Source: Welwitschia mirabilis
Taxonomy: Eukaryota > Gnetophyta > Gnetopsida > Welwitschiales
Assembly (NCBI GenBank): GCA_051453625.1
Contig: JBOZIK010000001.1
Location: 284,352,654 to 284,416,653, forward strand
DNA: 64,000 bases
Reading direction: 5' to 3'
The notes under the pieces are model-generated. The model was not told where the DNA came from and did not search any database. It saw nothing but the letters and a program-made list of their open reading frames with translations. Each line of letters starts with the position of its first letter. Within the stretch, counting starts at the first letter, position 1. Positions 48,291 through 60,566 of the stretch are shown here, in pieces. Both the position numbers and the translations under genes were made by a program.

Positions 48291-49719
48291 ATTTATTCTC
48301 AAGGGGATTAGAAGATGTGTTTCAAATTATATCTAAGGTTCATTTCTAAAAAATATTTAGTGCCATTGAACCATTTCATGATATGAGCACTAGATAAAAT
48401 TTGAAGAGTAAATTTGAAGGCTACTTATGCCTCATAATTTTAGAACTTTATTAAAATTTCATTAACCTTTTAAATCATTCTTAAGTAACATAAAATTCTA
48501 ATAGCTCTTCATCATTTACATAAATGCATGTTAATTATTCTTCTACCTAAATTATTTTAATTTAACTTACCATTTTAGGTTCAAAGCATTTTTTTTTTAT
48601 TACCTGAACCTAGTTTCATTATATTTTGGTTACTTTTTCCATGTTGCATTAGAAAAAATATTTTTCCTCTTATTCATGCATTTTCATATAGAGATAAGGA
48701 TTTTAAAAGTATGAAATAATCCATTTTTTACTTCTAAAGGCATTTCAAAAGAAATTTGGAGTTAAGAATCAACTTGTAATCATTTAGATGAGTTAAGACT
48801 AGCAAAAGATTTTTATTCTTAATTAAATAAGTATTATGTTTCATTTTTATTTTATTTAAATTTTAAGTTTTATAATATTTTCAATATTTTTAGAAATCTC
48901 ATGTATTTATAAGTATTATGTAATTGGAAAATAGATGTTATATTGTAAAATAATGTATAAAACACTTGATTTTTATTTAGTTTTTTAAGAGGATTTCATA
49001 ATTTTAATATATGAATGTATGGAATACATTATTCAATATTTTTATGTTAGATTTTATGGAGAGTGCATTATAAGTTCTTTCACTATCTAAGAATAACTTC
49101 TAAATCTTGTTCTTGCACCTATATTAGCCATTAAAGAGTTTACTTGTATGGTTTGATGATTCTAATTAGTTTTTCTTTACATCAAAATCCTTTTGAAATA
49201 CAAGCTACCATGTCCTATAAAGACAACATAACTTGATGCATATTTAAAAAAATAATTTATCATATAAAGGAAAACATTCCCAAATTATAGCTTTTCCATG
49301 CAACTTAACATAAAGTTCTATCCAGTGTTATTACAATGTTTTTCATAATCAAGTTTAAAGGAAGCAATATCTTGATTAGTGTCATTTGCCCATGCCCAAC
49401 CCTTTTAAGTAGATATAACATTATCAAGTAACACATCTACACTTAACAAATAACTTTATTCCATATAAATAATATTAGATAGGATAGTATTTTAATCCTT
49501 TTAAGACTTAAAAATCTCTTTTATGTTTTACTTTATTTTGTCTTTTCTCTTATTCAAACTTTTGGGACTTGAAAGTTATTAGGAAAATTTTAAACTATTA
49601 AAATCCTTTAATACTTAACTCACATAATAATTTAAGTATATAATTTATGTAATTTTTATCCTTTAACCTAGAATTAATTATTCACTCTTAAAATCCTTAA
49701 AGTATTAATCTATTCCTTA
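48291..49719. other. AT-rich stretch, nothing identified
   Basis: No recognisable gene or element. Confidence 0.5.
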
Positions 49720-50600
49720 ACTATATTAGGTTTTTGTGTTTACAATCTACTTGTAAAGGTTTTACTCTTTGAATTAGAAATCTAGTTTAGACTAGTGTTA
49801 TTAGTTTTTGCATTTAAAATTTTCTTATAATAGTTTAATTCTTTAAATTAAAAATTTACTTTACAATAGTTTTAATCTTTAGAATTTTAAAATTTATGAT
49901 TTTTGATTTTTAAAGTGTTTTCTTAATTCTTTATTCTATAATTTCATTTCTAGTTACAAATTCTTTATATCACTCATTTGCATTTTCTACATTTGAATCC
50001 TATATATATTTTAAATTATTTATGTAATTCCAATTTCTAGTAAATTCATTCATGTATGTTTGTTTAAAATATTAAATTTTATGTTTTCTCTATTTTTTAT
50101 TTTACAACAAAAAATTTGAAGAGTATGAATGTAGTGCAATGTGTTCTTTCATTTGCAATCTACATAACTATAGAGGTATTTGTCTTCTAGCCTTGGAATT
50201 TTCTATTAACTTTCAAAAGCATCAACTCTTAAGATTACTCTTTAACTTCATTGTGTTTTTAGCATTTTATACTCCCTAGGAAAACTTTTAATTTTCAAAC
50301 TGGGATTTTAAGTTAGAATAGTTTTACTATTTAAAGTTTCAAAATTTATGAACTTAGATATTCAAAATTTTTTTAATCCTCAATTCAATTATTTTATTTC
50401 TTATTTCAAATTCTTTAAATCTTTGTTATGCATTTTCTAAATTTCAACACAATATATGTTTCTAATGACTTATGTAATTTTAATTTTGTATAACTACATA
50501 CATGCATTTATGTTTAAAAGCTTTCAAATTCAACGTTTTTCTTATTCTTTATTTTAGAAAAAGAAAATTTTAAAGAATAAGAGTATTTCAATGACAAGAA
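49720..50600. repeat. Two diverged tandem units of about 460 bases
   Basis: The segment 49850-50130 recurs at about 50310-50590. Shared blocks in order: agtttaa/agttttactatttaaa, aaaatttatga, tttcttaattctttattcta / tttttttaatcctcaattca, acaaattctttatatc / tcaaattctttaaatc, tgcattttct, acttatgtaatttt and catgta/catttatgtttaaaa. Possibly LTR remnants or a local duplication. Confidence 0.45.
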
Positions 50601-50645
50601 CATAACAAGAAATCATAACAATTATTTTTAAAAAAAAGTAGTATT

Positions 50646-50849
50646 TGTTTTAGACATTAGGTGAGATCAGAGTTCTATTATCATTTCAAATTTCTCTCTA
50701 TTCATGTTGTATTTTAAATTATCATGCATATTATTCAATATAATATAAATTGTCAAAACCATTAATTCTAGCATTAGTTTTATTCCTCAATTTTCTCTTT
50801 CTTACTTCTCTATAATTTTTCATTTTCCAGTTTCATTACTATAATAAAG
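50646..50849 (+). repeat. 5' LTR of the TRIM-sized element
   Basis: TGTTTTAGACATTAGGTGAG, followed by a ttctatt...catttcaaatttctctctatt block, matching 51708 onward. A few bases near the start (ggat) are missing relative to the right LTR. Confidence 0.65.
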
Positions 50850-50863
50850 TGGTATTTGAGATC
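50850..50863 (+). other. Primer binding site of the TRIM-sized element
   Basis: TGGTATTTGAGATC directly after the left LTR, compared with TGGTATCAGAGC for initiator-Met tRNA in plant Copia elements. Mismatches include a C to T change. Confidence 0.6.
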
Positions 50864-51707
50864 AAGTGGAGTTTTTAGCCTTACAAGCTCTCCTCTTGGT
50901 TATGAATCTCATGAGTACTATGAAGATGGACTCATAAGTTCCTTGATCATGCATCCAAATCCTTTTATAGTTTAATGCTAATTTCATTTTCTTTAAGCTC
51001 TTTCTTATCTCCTATTATCACATCTTCTTCTATCTATCCTTCTTCAATTCCTTATATCCATCATTGTACCATCTAAAGTTGTAGCTTCCTATCCTAACCT
51101 CATCATACTTACTCATTATCCATCATTACTTTCTTTACTTTACTTACACATTAGTTGTCTTTTTATTTTAACCTCATTATTTTTTTAATTACATTGATTT
51201 GAATATTATATCAATTACCTATTTATCTTAGACCCTCTAGAAATGACCAATATTATTGTTAATGCACTATGAATTAAAGGATGTTGATTATTTAAAATAT
51301 AAAGCCAATTCTCATTAGAAATTCATGCATGTTAGATATGGTTCTTATTCTAATGAATTTGTTAAAGCTACAAAAATGATGGCATCTCCACAAGATAGAA
51401 TTCTAATTATAGATGAATCTAATACTACATGCGGTAAGAGGCTATTCTCCACTAGACTAGATAATAATGAAGTTAAGAGTTGACTTTCTAATAAATAAGA
51501 ACCTCCACAAAAACCATGATTTCGTGGTTTTAGAAAACAATTATATCTAAAAAGAAGTGAAAAAAATGTGAAGGGGTTGAAAGATGAATTAAAACTAGTT
51601 GATGTGACTAGTACAATACATTCATTAATGCATCAGTGATTTATTATTTAGGAGGAGTGTGTGTAAAACTCTATAGTTATAAAGAATTTTAGAGTTAAAA
51701 GGAGTGT

Positions 51708-51915
51708 TGTTGGATTTAGACATCAAGTGAGAATGAAATTCTATTCTACTTCCAAATTTTTCTCTATTCTTATCATCATTTCTATTACTGTGCATATTTT
51801 CAATATGAAATTAGCTATTAGATGCATTGATTTTAACATTGCTTTCATTCTTGAATTTTTGCCTTTCTACTTATCTATTATTTTGTTTTCATTTTTTGAG
51901 ATCATCACCATAAAT
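51708..51915 (+). repeat. 3' LTR of the TRIM-sized element
   Basis: TGTTGGATTTAGACATCAAG then gtgagaatgaaattctatt and the caaatttttctctattctta block. It ends near accataaata, matching the end of the left copy. Confidence 0.65.
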
Positions 51916-53980
51916 AGATGTAAGTCTTATATAAAAATCTATTTTTCATATTTAAAATTAAAATATTCAAATTCATTAAGAGTTAGCTATTTGATTTAAA
52001 GAATGAGAAATACCCATATGATAATTAAAGTTTTAATGATAAGAAACTAACAAAATGCATGAAAGAAAACTTTTAACAAATAATAAAAATTTGAATTTCC
52101 ATATCTAAAGTAAACTATTTTTAATGTAATTAGTGTTAAAATTCATTTTATATGGAAAACATGGGGTCATAGATTCCTAAAGAAATGGAAATGGATGCAC
52201 CGAAAAAAATGAAACTATAATAGCTAGACATTCAACATGAAAGTTTAATAACATGAATAGGCAAAAATGAATTAGAGACTCAATTCATTTTACAAAGTTT
52301 ATTTGTTGTTCATGAAAAGTATAAGATATAAATAATTTAAAAAAATGAATATTATATAGTGTACAGTACAAGAAAACTTCCCTTGCATAAAGTGTAATGC
52401 CTTATCTTCTATCTTTAGAGCATTAGATTTTTTAAAATTTAAAATTGCTAAAGGTTATGACTTATATCAAAATTAAATGTTTGTAAATGAATTTTTAGTT
52501 TATTTACTAGATTATCTTAAAAATTTTTAAATTAGAAAAAAATTTCTAAAATGCCCATTTTACCCTCTATTCTTAATGAAAGTATAAATAAAATCAACTA
52601 AATACTTAATTATTTATGAAGTTTTATTAATTGCAATAAAGATGAAGCATGGAAATCATAATGTATGAAACTTACCAATGTTAGTAATGAAAGGAATAAA
52701 ATAATTTATGATGTTAATAAAAACATTAAATCAATAAAAATTATTAAAAAAATCAAAAAACAATAAGGGTTTCCACTAATGAAGTATCATCAACAATCAG
52801 TTTAGAAATGGGTTTATTCTTCTTTTGAAGATAGATTTTCCTCATTTAATGAATATTCATTGTATAACGTATTATGAGTATTTAGTTACTAGAAATTCCA
52901 TTAAAAAAAATTAACAATCATTATTCCTTAGCATTATAGTGAGAAAGATGTACTCCATATTGTAAAATTTTGATAAAATACATGTAAAATTATCATCTCT
53001 CTAAGATCTTTATAATATTTCAAAACCACTATTTGATTAAGTAATTACTTGTTAAGAGTGATTGCTATGTAATTAATGGAAACTATTTTATAACAAAAGG
53101 ATGTGACCCTTAAATTATAACATTGTATCCTTTTATCTTTAGTCTAAAGCTTATGACATTAGGTGGGGGTGGATAGACTGGGTGGATTCAACCAATAATA
53201 ACCTTGGCCAATCCTCAAGGATCCCAGGAGGGAGCCTAAGGTTGTAGTTTATGTCTTCACCTTTGACCACTAGTATAGGACTAAAACAAGGCATAGAGAT
53301 AATATCATTTTATTATAGTCTATTATTATATTCATTAAAAGATATTTCATTTCCTACCCAATTAATGTATTATTAAGTTCCTTATTACACAATCTTTAAA
53401 TGTTCTTTATTAAATCCAAAGTTTATCCTCAACTTTGTAATTTAGAACATTGTAATTGGTGTTAAAGACAAGAAAGGTATTAAATTACTATATTTAATAT
53501 TCACATGAAATAAAATAAATAATATGAAGAACAGAGGCAGATGATTCCTTTTTATTATGCAAATTTAATATTCAAAAAAAGACTATACAATAAGAAACTC
53601 CAAAATACTCTAAAGCAAGCATTCAAAAAGCAAAGAAGAAAAACTAGAAATTGAGCCTTTCTAGAGGAAGAAAAATCATTTGAAAAATATAAAAGAGGCT
53701 TATATTCTTCTAGAGGCTCAATTTTTTATTCCATGCCAACTACTCTAGTGTTAATAAGAAAAGATAGAGGAGGGAGAAAAATGACCTGATCTACAAAATC
53801 CAAAGATGACGATGCCCTAGTAGATTCAGAAGAGATGGAAAAATGCTTTCATTATAACTTCATATGAAGTTTACTACAAGCAACTAAAGTACTAAGCAAA
53901 TGCTCCTAAGACAATTTTCCATCATGATATATAACCATAATATCATTTATGGTAATAGTTAGCTAATCCACACAAGTTAT
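51916..53980. other. AT-rich stretch, nothing coding; one G-rich patch
   Basis: No frames of note. The segment at 53155-53290 is less AT-rich (ttaggtgggggtggatagac, ggatcccaggagggagcc) and could be a fragment of a younger or GC-rich element, but it has no recognisable motif. Confidence 0.45.
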
Positions 53981-55270
53981 TGCATGCCAACATTGACATT
54001 CTACACAAGTTAAATGACTATTTTAATTTAGGAAGAAACATTAAAATACATTGTCTTATCACATATTAATGTTTTTTTCACCCTTTTTATTACTCTTCAT
54101 GAAATTATGTGAGTTAACTTAATTAGCAAGTTTAATGCTAGCTTCTTAAGAACATTGCCAAACTTAAAGGATATCTAACAACAAATGTTGGTGCCACTAG
54201 CCTTTTGAGCTTAAACACGCCCAAACTCACATTTCTAAACTAGTTTAGAAAAATCATCACTTTACACTTATGGTCTTAATCAGATAATAAATTAGATTTA
54301 ACCTTAAAGTCCAGTGACACATGGTGAAAGTATAAATCGACATGTCATAGCCATATGTGGGGACAACGAGGATGATCACATGGAAAAGACATAACTTGAC
54401 ATCCATTCATAGTATCATTAGTGTTAAGGGATACAACATCATCATGTTTGCATTATAAAACAAAGGAATCCTTTTTGTGACTACATGCCAAATGCTTATA
54501 ACTTCCCTCTTAAATAACCACCCTTAAGTAACCCTCCCTATGTAATTGTAACCTAACATAATCATGACATAATTTCCTAATCCTTACCTTATTTATAAAA
54601 GGTCCTCGAGTGTCCATTGTAAAAATGTTTTTGTTTGCTTAACATGGGGAAGAATTGAAGGCTAAGATGTCATGATGCTCTAATACTCCTTCTTGGGGTT
54701 GAAATGATCCAAGGCTAGTTGAGGAGTTATTTTTCTTTTACTCCTTTATTAATGTAATGTATATTCATTTAATATTTTAATATAAGAGCTCGTTTAAACC
54801 CTTTCATTATCATTGCACATTTATTTGGAATTAACAATATTTAGGTAGGACTATTTATAGAATTAGTTGAAATATTTTCATTATATTGCATATTAATTTG
54901 GTATTAGCAATATTTAGATAATACTAATTCTAAGTATGCTTTATTCTTTTATTATTATTACACAATTATTTGGCATTGTCAATTTTTAGATAGATCTCAC
55001 TTGATATTTAAGTTTTAAAATATAGGAATCATTAGAGTGAAGAAGAAGAGTTAGATGAATCGCTAGATCATTTAAGCATTTCCATTCTCTTGCATCACTG
55101 ATCGAAGACCATTTTTTCTCAAACTTTTGATTTTCTTTCGTTTGAGTTTTTCATTGAATATAGAATTACTATTGTATCTTTTGATTAAATTTATCACATA
55201 AATCCATGTAAAAAAATGATAATCAAGTACAAACTTAGTTTTAAATCTAAATCACTATAAAGCCATAATC
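53981..55270 (+). repeat. 5' LTR of LARD-like copy 2
   Basis: Pairs with 59002-60311. Shared landmarks: acattctaca-aa-tta near 53997, gaacattgccaaactt near 54151, aggatgatcacatggaaaa near 54370, gtaatgtatattcattt near 54755, and a triplicated internal motif (tttggcatt-type with caatatttagataggac) near 54830-55000. It ends aaatcactataaagccataa. Confidence 0.75.
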
Positions 55271-55274
55271 AAAT

Positions 55275-55293
55275 TTTTGTTTCATTGTTATGG
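55275..55293 (+). other. Decayed primer binding site of LARD-like copy 2
   Basis: TTTTGTTTCATTGTTATGG aligns base for base with TTTTGGCACCATTGCGGGG of copy 1; most differences are G to T or C to T. Position just after the LTR supports the call. Confidence 0.55.
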
Positions 55294-58200
55294 ATATATT
55301 TACATGATAATATTTTTGAAGAGTGCATGATTTTTTTCTTGTAATCTTTTGATAAGTTTTTATTTTTTCTAGTGGTGAGTATTGGTCTTCTTTTCAATGA
55401 TACCTGAACTAGTCCTTTTTCTTTTCATTTTTATATTTTCTTCTAGTGTAGGTACTAGTCTATTTCTAGTAAAATCTTAACTAGTCCAAATTCTTAAGTT
55501 CGGTTATCTTTTCTAACAATTGAAACTTCATTTTTAAATCTAATGTTTTCAAGTTGTAGGTCTAACAACATTTCTGTACGGGTAACTGAATTGAAGATCA
55601 TGAGATACAGTTAAACCAAACTCTAATAATTTTTTTTATGTAATTTATGTTTTTTGAAGTTATGTAAATTTTTTATTTCTATCAATTTTCATACTTGTTA
55701 AAAATTTTAAGAAAAACTAAAAATGTTTAAGTTAATTTCCTAGGTTAAATTTATAAAATTACAGTTATCTTAGGTTTTTATCAAACTTTTCTAAGACCCT
55801 ATAATCCAAATCCTATTTTGCTAAATGTATGACCCCTCCAACTTTTTCTGGAATCTTTTTACTTAGTTGAACTAGTATAGCCACCTTTCTTGACTGGCAC
55901 CACTGACAATTTTTGCTTCAAAGCCTTTGTGACTTGGACACATACATTTTAGAAGATCTTTAAGCCTTATTTTTCCTTGGAAAAATTATGAAAAATATAG
56001 AAAATATGAACTTTTAATCCAAACTATAAAATATTTTTATCCTTTGGCAATAAGTTAGGTTTCAAATCTATTTTAGACACATTTTATACTTAGTAACCTA
56101 TTTATCCCTATAGATTTCAAAACCAAAACTAATACAAACATACTATAGAAGACTTTATCTAATCTAGGGAGATCTTTAAAGAGTATCTTTAACTCCATCC
56201 ATGTCATGATCAACCTCCTAATAACTATGAATTCTAAAATCAATATATCAACCAATAGAAGTTTGATACCATACCTTCCTTCACCCTCCACAATCCTTAT
56301 CCTTTACCATAGTATTTATATTTATTATCATTTATTATTTATCTTTCTTTGAATATCCTTTATCATTTGATCATCACCTGTTAACTTCATACACTCAATA
56401 AACCACCTTGCCTTCCTTTGAGGATACCTTTCAGAGATTTCTAAAAGATGTAACCAAACCTTCTTCCAATACACTTTAACTTCAGTCATAATTTTTGGAA
56501 TAATCTACTAATAACACCACTAAAAATCTCAACAAACTTCTTGAAAAAATGGCTAAAACTAATGATTAAATACTTATAACCTTAATCAACAATGAGAAGA
56601 AGAAAACCTTTTCACATTTTATGAACCTAAAATTCTAAAAAACTTTGAAGGGATTAATGAGACTAGACATGACAACATATAAATCCTATTCCTTAGGAAT
56701 GAGAAAGAAGCCAATAATGAAATCTATGAGGATATCTAAGAGGACCCTGAGTTTAGACATGACTTAGAAAGTGATTAATTAGGTGTAACTAAATTATACT
56801 TTATAGTAGGATTAGACACTTTAGACAATGATGATCAATCAGTAACAACTATGCACATATTTAAGAAAGAAGAAAAACTTAAATGTTACATAATAAATGA
56901 AAAATCCATAGCTGACATAAATGAAAGAAATGATATTAACTTCTTTAAACCTCAACATTTATCACATGCAAAATCGCATGGATAAAAATCCCTTGAAAAC
57001 ATTAACGAAGAGAAGAATATTAGCTAAGAGCATTAACATGATCCATCCCTTGAGCAATCTTTTTCTCAACAACATCTTAAGCCCATCATGTTATTTTCAT
57101 CTTTACCTTCTAAATAAAACTTAAGCCTTAATGGAAATATAAACCATATTTACCCTTGAAACCATCTTTTGGTACTTTCTTTGATAATCATTTGCCTTCT
57201 CCAAGGGTTTTTAACACATCTTTATCTTTACCTAAACATAATATCTTGCATGAGTTGTTAAGTAAATAAGAATAACCTAAGGGTTAGAAGATCTTTGATC
57301 TCTAATGAACTAATTTTACTACTAACATTAATGCTTTTTTATATTTTATGGATTTATGCATAAACATTTATTAGAATTCTCTCCCATCTTTAAATGCACT
57401 GTATAATTTTGACACATCATTTAAACATTACATTTATTATTTTAAGCCTTCATGCATGCAGTACCTCAGAAAAAGCCTTGAAAATTTTTTGCTTCTTGTG
57501 TGATTTTAAATTAGGATTTTCATTTAGATTAGATTTTCCTTTTATAATAAATTTTAGTTTAAAAAAGTTAAAAATGTTAAAAATATTTGTTCTTGATGCC
57601 CTTCCTCATTTAAAACCTTGTAAGCAATTCCATCTGTATCATCACCATCTTAAACATTTTTACATAGGAAACCCAAAATTTCACCCTCATTATTAAATAA
57701 ACCATTATGATCTCAAATACCACTTTCCATCCCTTTGATTTCTTTCAGTTAATAAAATACATCAATCAACCTCGTCCTCCATTCATCTATAAATTCTTTA
57801 AATTAGATGATCCTAATTAATAGCCACTAAATGAAATAAACCATTAATAAGTAATCACTTTATCATTTTAAACTAGGTAGAACTTAAGTTTATTTGTAGT
57901 TATTCAAGAAAAGGTTTTGAATATTTTTGAGTTAACTTGTTAAGTTTTAGTTTTACTTAATGTCTCCTAATGGGAAAATATGGTTGAATTAAGGTGAAAT
58001 CCACTTTCATGTTAAGTTAATTGTATATAAGGATTTTATAAGAACAAGAATTATCTTGATTAGTCTAATGAGCCAATGACCCCTTTCTGTGCATAAAAAT
58101 ATATTAAATATAAGTAGGATGTTAAAAAGAAAATAAAATATCTCCTTTTCAAAAAACACATCATTTATTGGTCATTTAAAAATTGGGTTTAGTTAACTGC

Positions 58201-59001
58201 ATTAGGGCTATGGACACTCACTAGCAATGTAATTCTAATTATTTAATTTAGACATGTTCAACTACATCTAGGCTATAAACATTCATTGGAAATTAAGCAC
58301 TAACTCCTTCATTTATCAACATGCTTAACTCTATTAGAAGGAGATGTCATAATACTAAATGTCCAATTAAGTCAAAATGCTTAAAACAAGGAACAAAGCA
58401 TGATTATGGAAAAAGATGAAAAATGGAATGAAAAAGGTGGGATTGGGAGATCCTTTTGTGATTACTTATACTAAATTATGTATTTGAGAATTTCATTAAC
58501 TAATTTTTCTTACTATAGGTTTACTTAGAGGATACCATATTTGTTTGATATTGTGATCCTTTTAAACTTTAAATAAAATTTGGAAAATTTTTAATAAATG
58601 TGGCTATTAACTAAGGTATTCTATCTTTTAAAATTTATAAATTAATGAACTTCCATTAGATTTTCCATTTTATTTTCCCATAGATTATAGTGTGATTTTC
58701 TCTAAATGCCTTCATTATTATTATGTGCTAGCTTTGGTAGAATAACTTTTTTCCAAAAGCTTTGTAAAATTTCCTATCTTTATAACTTTAGGGATAAATT
58801 CCAGTTTTGTTTAAAGGGTATGACATCTTCTTTAACAAAAAATTTTTAAATTTTGATGCATTATTTGTTAAAAATTAATCAAAAATTTTTAAAAATATCA
58901 TGTCATTTCATTACTTATCATTTTCACTTAGTTAAATTTTCCATGTCACCATTTCTTTATTAAGTTTTTACTAAGGGACTAGCAAAAGACTGATTAGGAG
59001 G
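55294..59001 (+). other. Interior of LARD-like copy 2
   Basis: The leader near 55370-55500 (ctagtggtgagtattggtc, cctgaactagtcc) matches the leader of copy 1. From about 56690 to 57120 a plus frame is acidic and polar (NEIYEDI, DNDDQSVTTMHIFKKEEKLK, INERNDINFFKPQHLSHAKS), broken by a few stops where Gln is expected; it could be a gag or accessory remnant but has no recognised domain. The block at 58070-58350 (gccaatgacccc, ctatggacactcactagcaa) is the reverse complement of 37240-37500. No pol seen. Confidence 0.5.
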
Positions 59002-60311
59002 TGTGTTTATAAGTCAAAATTAACATTCTACATAACTTAATTGATTAATTTTGTATAGGGAGAAATATTAAAACAAATTTTTTTATTACATATTAATATT
59101 TCTACCCTTTCTATTACTTTTCATAAAATTATGTAAGTTCCCTTAATATTGATAGGTTTGATACTAGCTTCTTAAGAACATTGCCAAACTTGAAGGATGT
59201 CTAGCATCAAATACTAGTACTATCATTTAGGGCTATTGGCACTACTAGTATTTTGAGCCTAAACATAACCAAACTCACATTCCTAAACTTATTTAAAGAA
59301 ATCATCATTTTCATGTATGAGCTCAGTCAAATAAGAAATTAGATTTAACCTTTAACTCTGGCAACACATGGCAAAAGTACAGATCAACATGTCATAGTGA
59401 CACATGGGAACAACAAGGATGATCACATGGAAAATGCATGACTTGACATTTATTGATAGTATCACTAGTATCAAAGAACATATCATTACCATGTTCTCAT
59501 TAGAAGATAAATGAATCCTCTTTATGGCTATATATCAAATGTTTTGTAATTCCTCATAAGTAACCACCCTCAAGTAATCCCCATTAGGTAACTACTATTT
59601 AAGGTAATCATGATGTAATTATTCAAGCCTTTTCTCATCTATAAAAGTTCCTTAAGTACCCATTATAAACATCTTTTGATTGGCTTAATGTGGAGAAGAC
59701 TTGGAGGCTAGGAAGTCATGGTGCTCTGATACTCTTTCTTAGGGATAAAATGGACTGATGCTAGTTAAGGGGTTTTTCTTAATCTTCTCCTCCATTAATG
59801 TAATGTATATTCATTTTGGATTTTACTATAAGAGCTAGTTTAACTTATTTCATTCTTATTCCACATTCATTTAGCATTAGTAATATTTAGGTAGGACTAG
59901 TTCTAGAATTAGTTTAAATCCTTCCATTGTTATTTTACATTAATATGGCAATAGTAATATTTAGGTAGGACTAATTCTAAGTGTGCTTCATCCTTTCATT
60001 ATTATTGCATAATTATTTGGCATTAGAAATTTTTAAGTAAAGCTCACTTAATCTTCAAGTTTTAGGATGTAATCATTGAAGCGAAGGAGAAGAGTTAGAT
60101 AAATTGCTAGATCCTTAGAAGATTTTCATTCCCTTACATTGCTAATCAAACATTACTTCTTCTCAAAATTTTGATTTTTTATTTGAGTTTTTCATTATAA
60201 TTAGAATTAATATTATATATTTTAATTAAAATTATCACATATATTCCTATGGAAGAATGATAAATAGGTGTAAAATTAGTTTTAAGTACAAATCACTATA
60301 AAGCTATGATC
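59002..60311 (+). repeat. 3' LTR of LARD-like copy 2
   Basis: Starts TGTGTTTATAAGTC after gattaggagg and matches the left LTR through aggatgatcacatggaaaa near 59418, tcatggtgctctgatactct near 59717, gtaatgtatattcatttt near 59800 and aaatcactataaagctat at the end. Confidence 0.75.
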
Positions 60312-60566
60312 AAAAAGTCTAATCCAACCATTTACTCTTTGTCAATCATACAGAAAGTTGGGCATGTTGAGTTTCTAAAGACACTAATTTAAATATATCT
60401 AATTTAGTTTTCTTCTTGAAAAGACATAAATTTTCCACTTCATTCTATATTAAAGAGGAGGATCGATGCAAAAAAAAGAAGATAACGGATTTAAATGAAT
60501 ATAAAAGAAAACATAATTATCTAGAAAATTTAGGTAGTCTTATTTATAATGTTTTACTACTCTACT
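60312..60566. other. Short spacer between two LTR elements
   Basis: No element recognised. A 63-codon open frame at 60416-60607 runs from here into repeat B and is incidental. Confidence 0.4.

Larger units (their letters stand above)
50646..51915 (+). mobile_element. TRIM-sized LTR element with Met-type primer binding site
   Basis: Two direct repeats of about 205 bases (50646-50849 and 51708-51915) enclose about 860 bases. A primer binding site follows the left repeat and a purine-rich ttaaaaggagtg precedes the right one, so the element reads on the plus strand. The interior has no pol motif. Its total of about 1.3 kb fits a TRIM or a strongly deleted Copia element; the ggaggagtgtgtgtaaaac segment near 51650 resembles the end of Copia interiors. 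No target duplication could be confirmed. The 90-codon open frame at 51727-51999 lies in LTR sequence and is incidental. Confidence 0.65.
53981..60311 (+). mobile_element. LARD-like gypsy-type LTR element, copy 2
   Basis: Direct LTRs of about 1.3 kb at both ends, an interior of 3.73 kb, a decayed gypsy-type primer binding site after the left LTR and a purine-rich gattaggagg before the right LTR. Interior and LTR termini are related to the minus-strand element at 35126-44703. The LTR bodies of the two elements are much more diverged from each other than each pair is internally, so they are different subfamilies or old insertions. Confidence 0.7.

Noticed and set aside
51727-51999. 90-codon plus frame with hydrophobic segments
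   Set aside because: It starts within the 3' LTR of the TRIM-sized element, and its homologous segment in the 5' LTR has stops.
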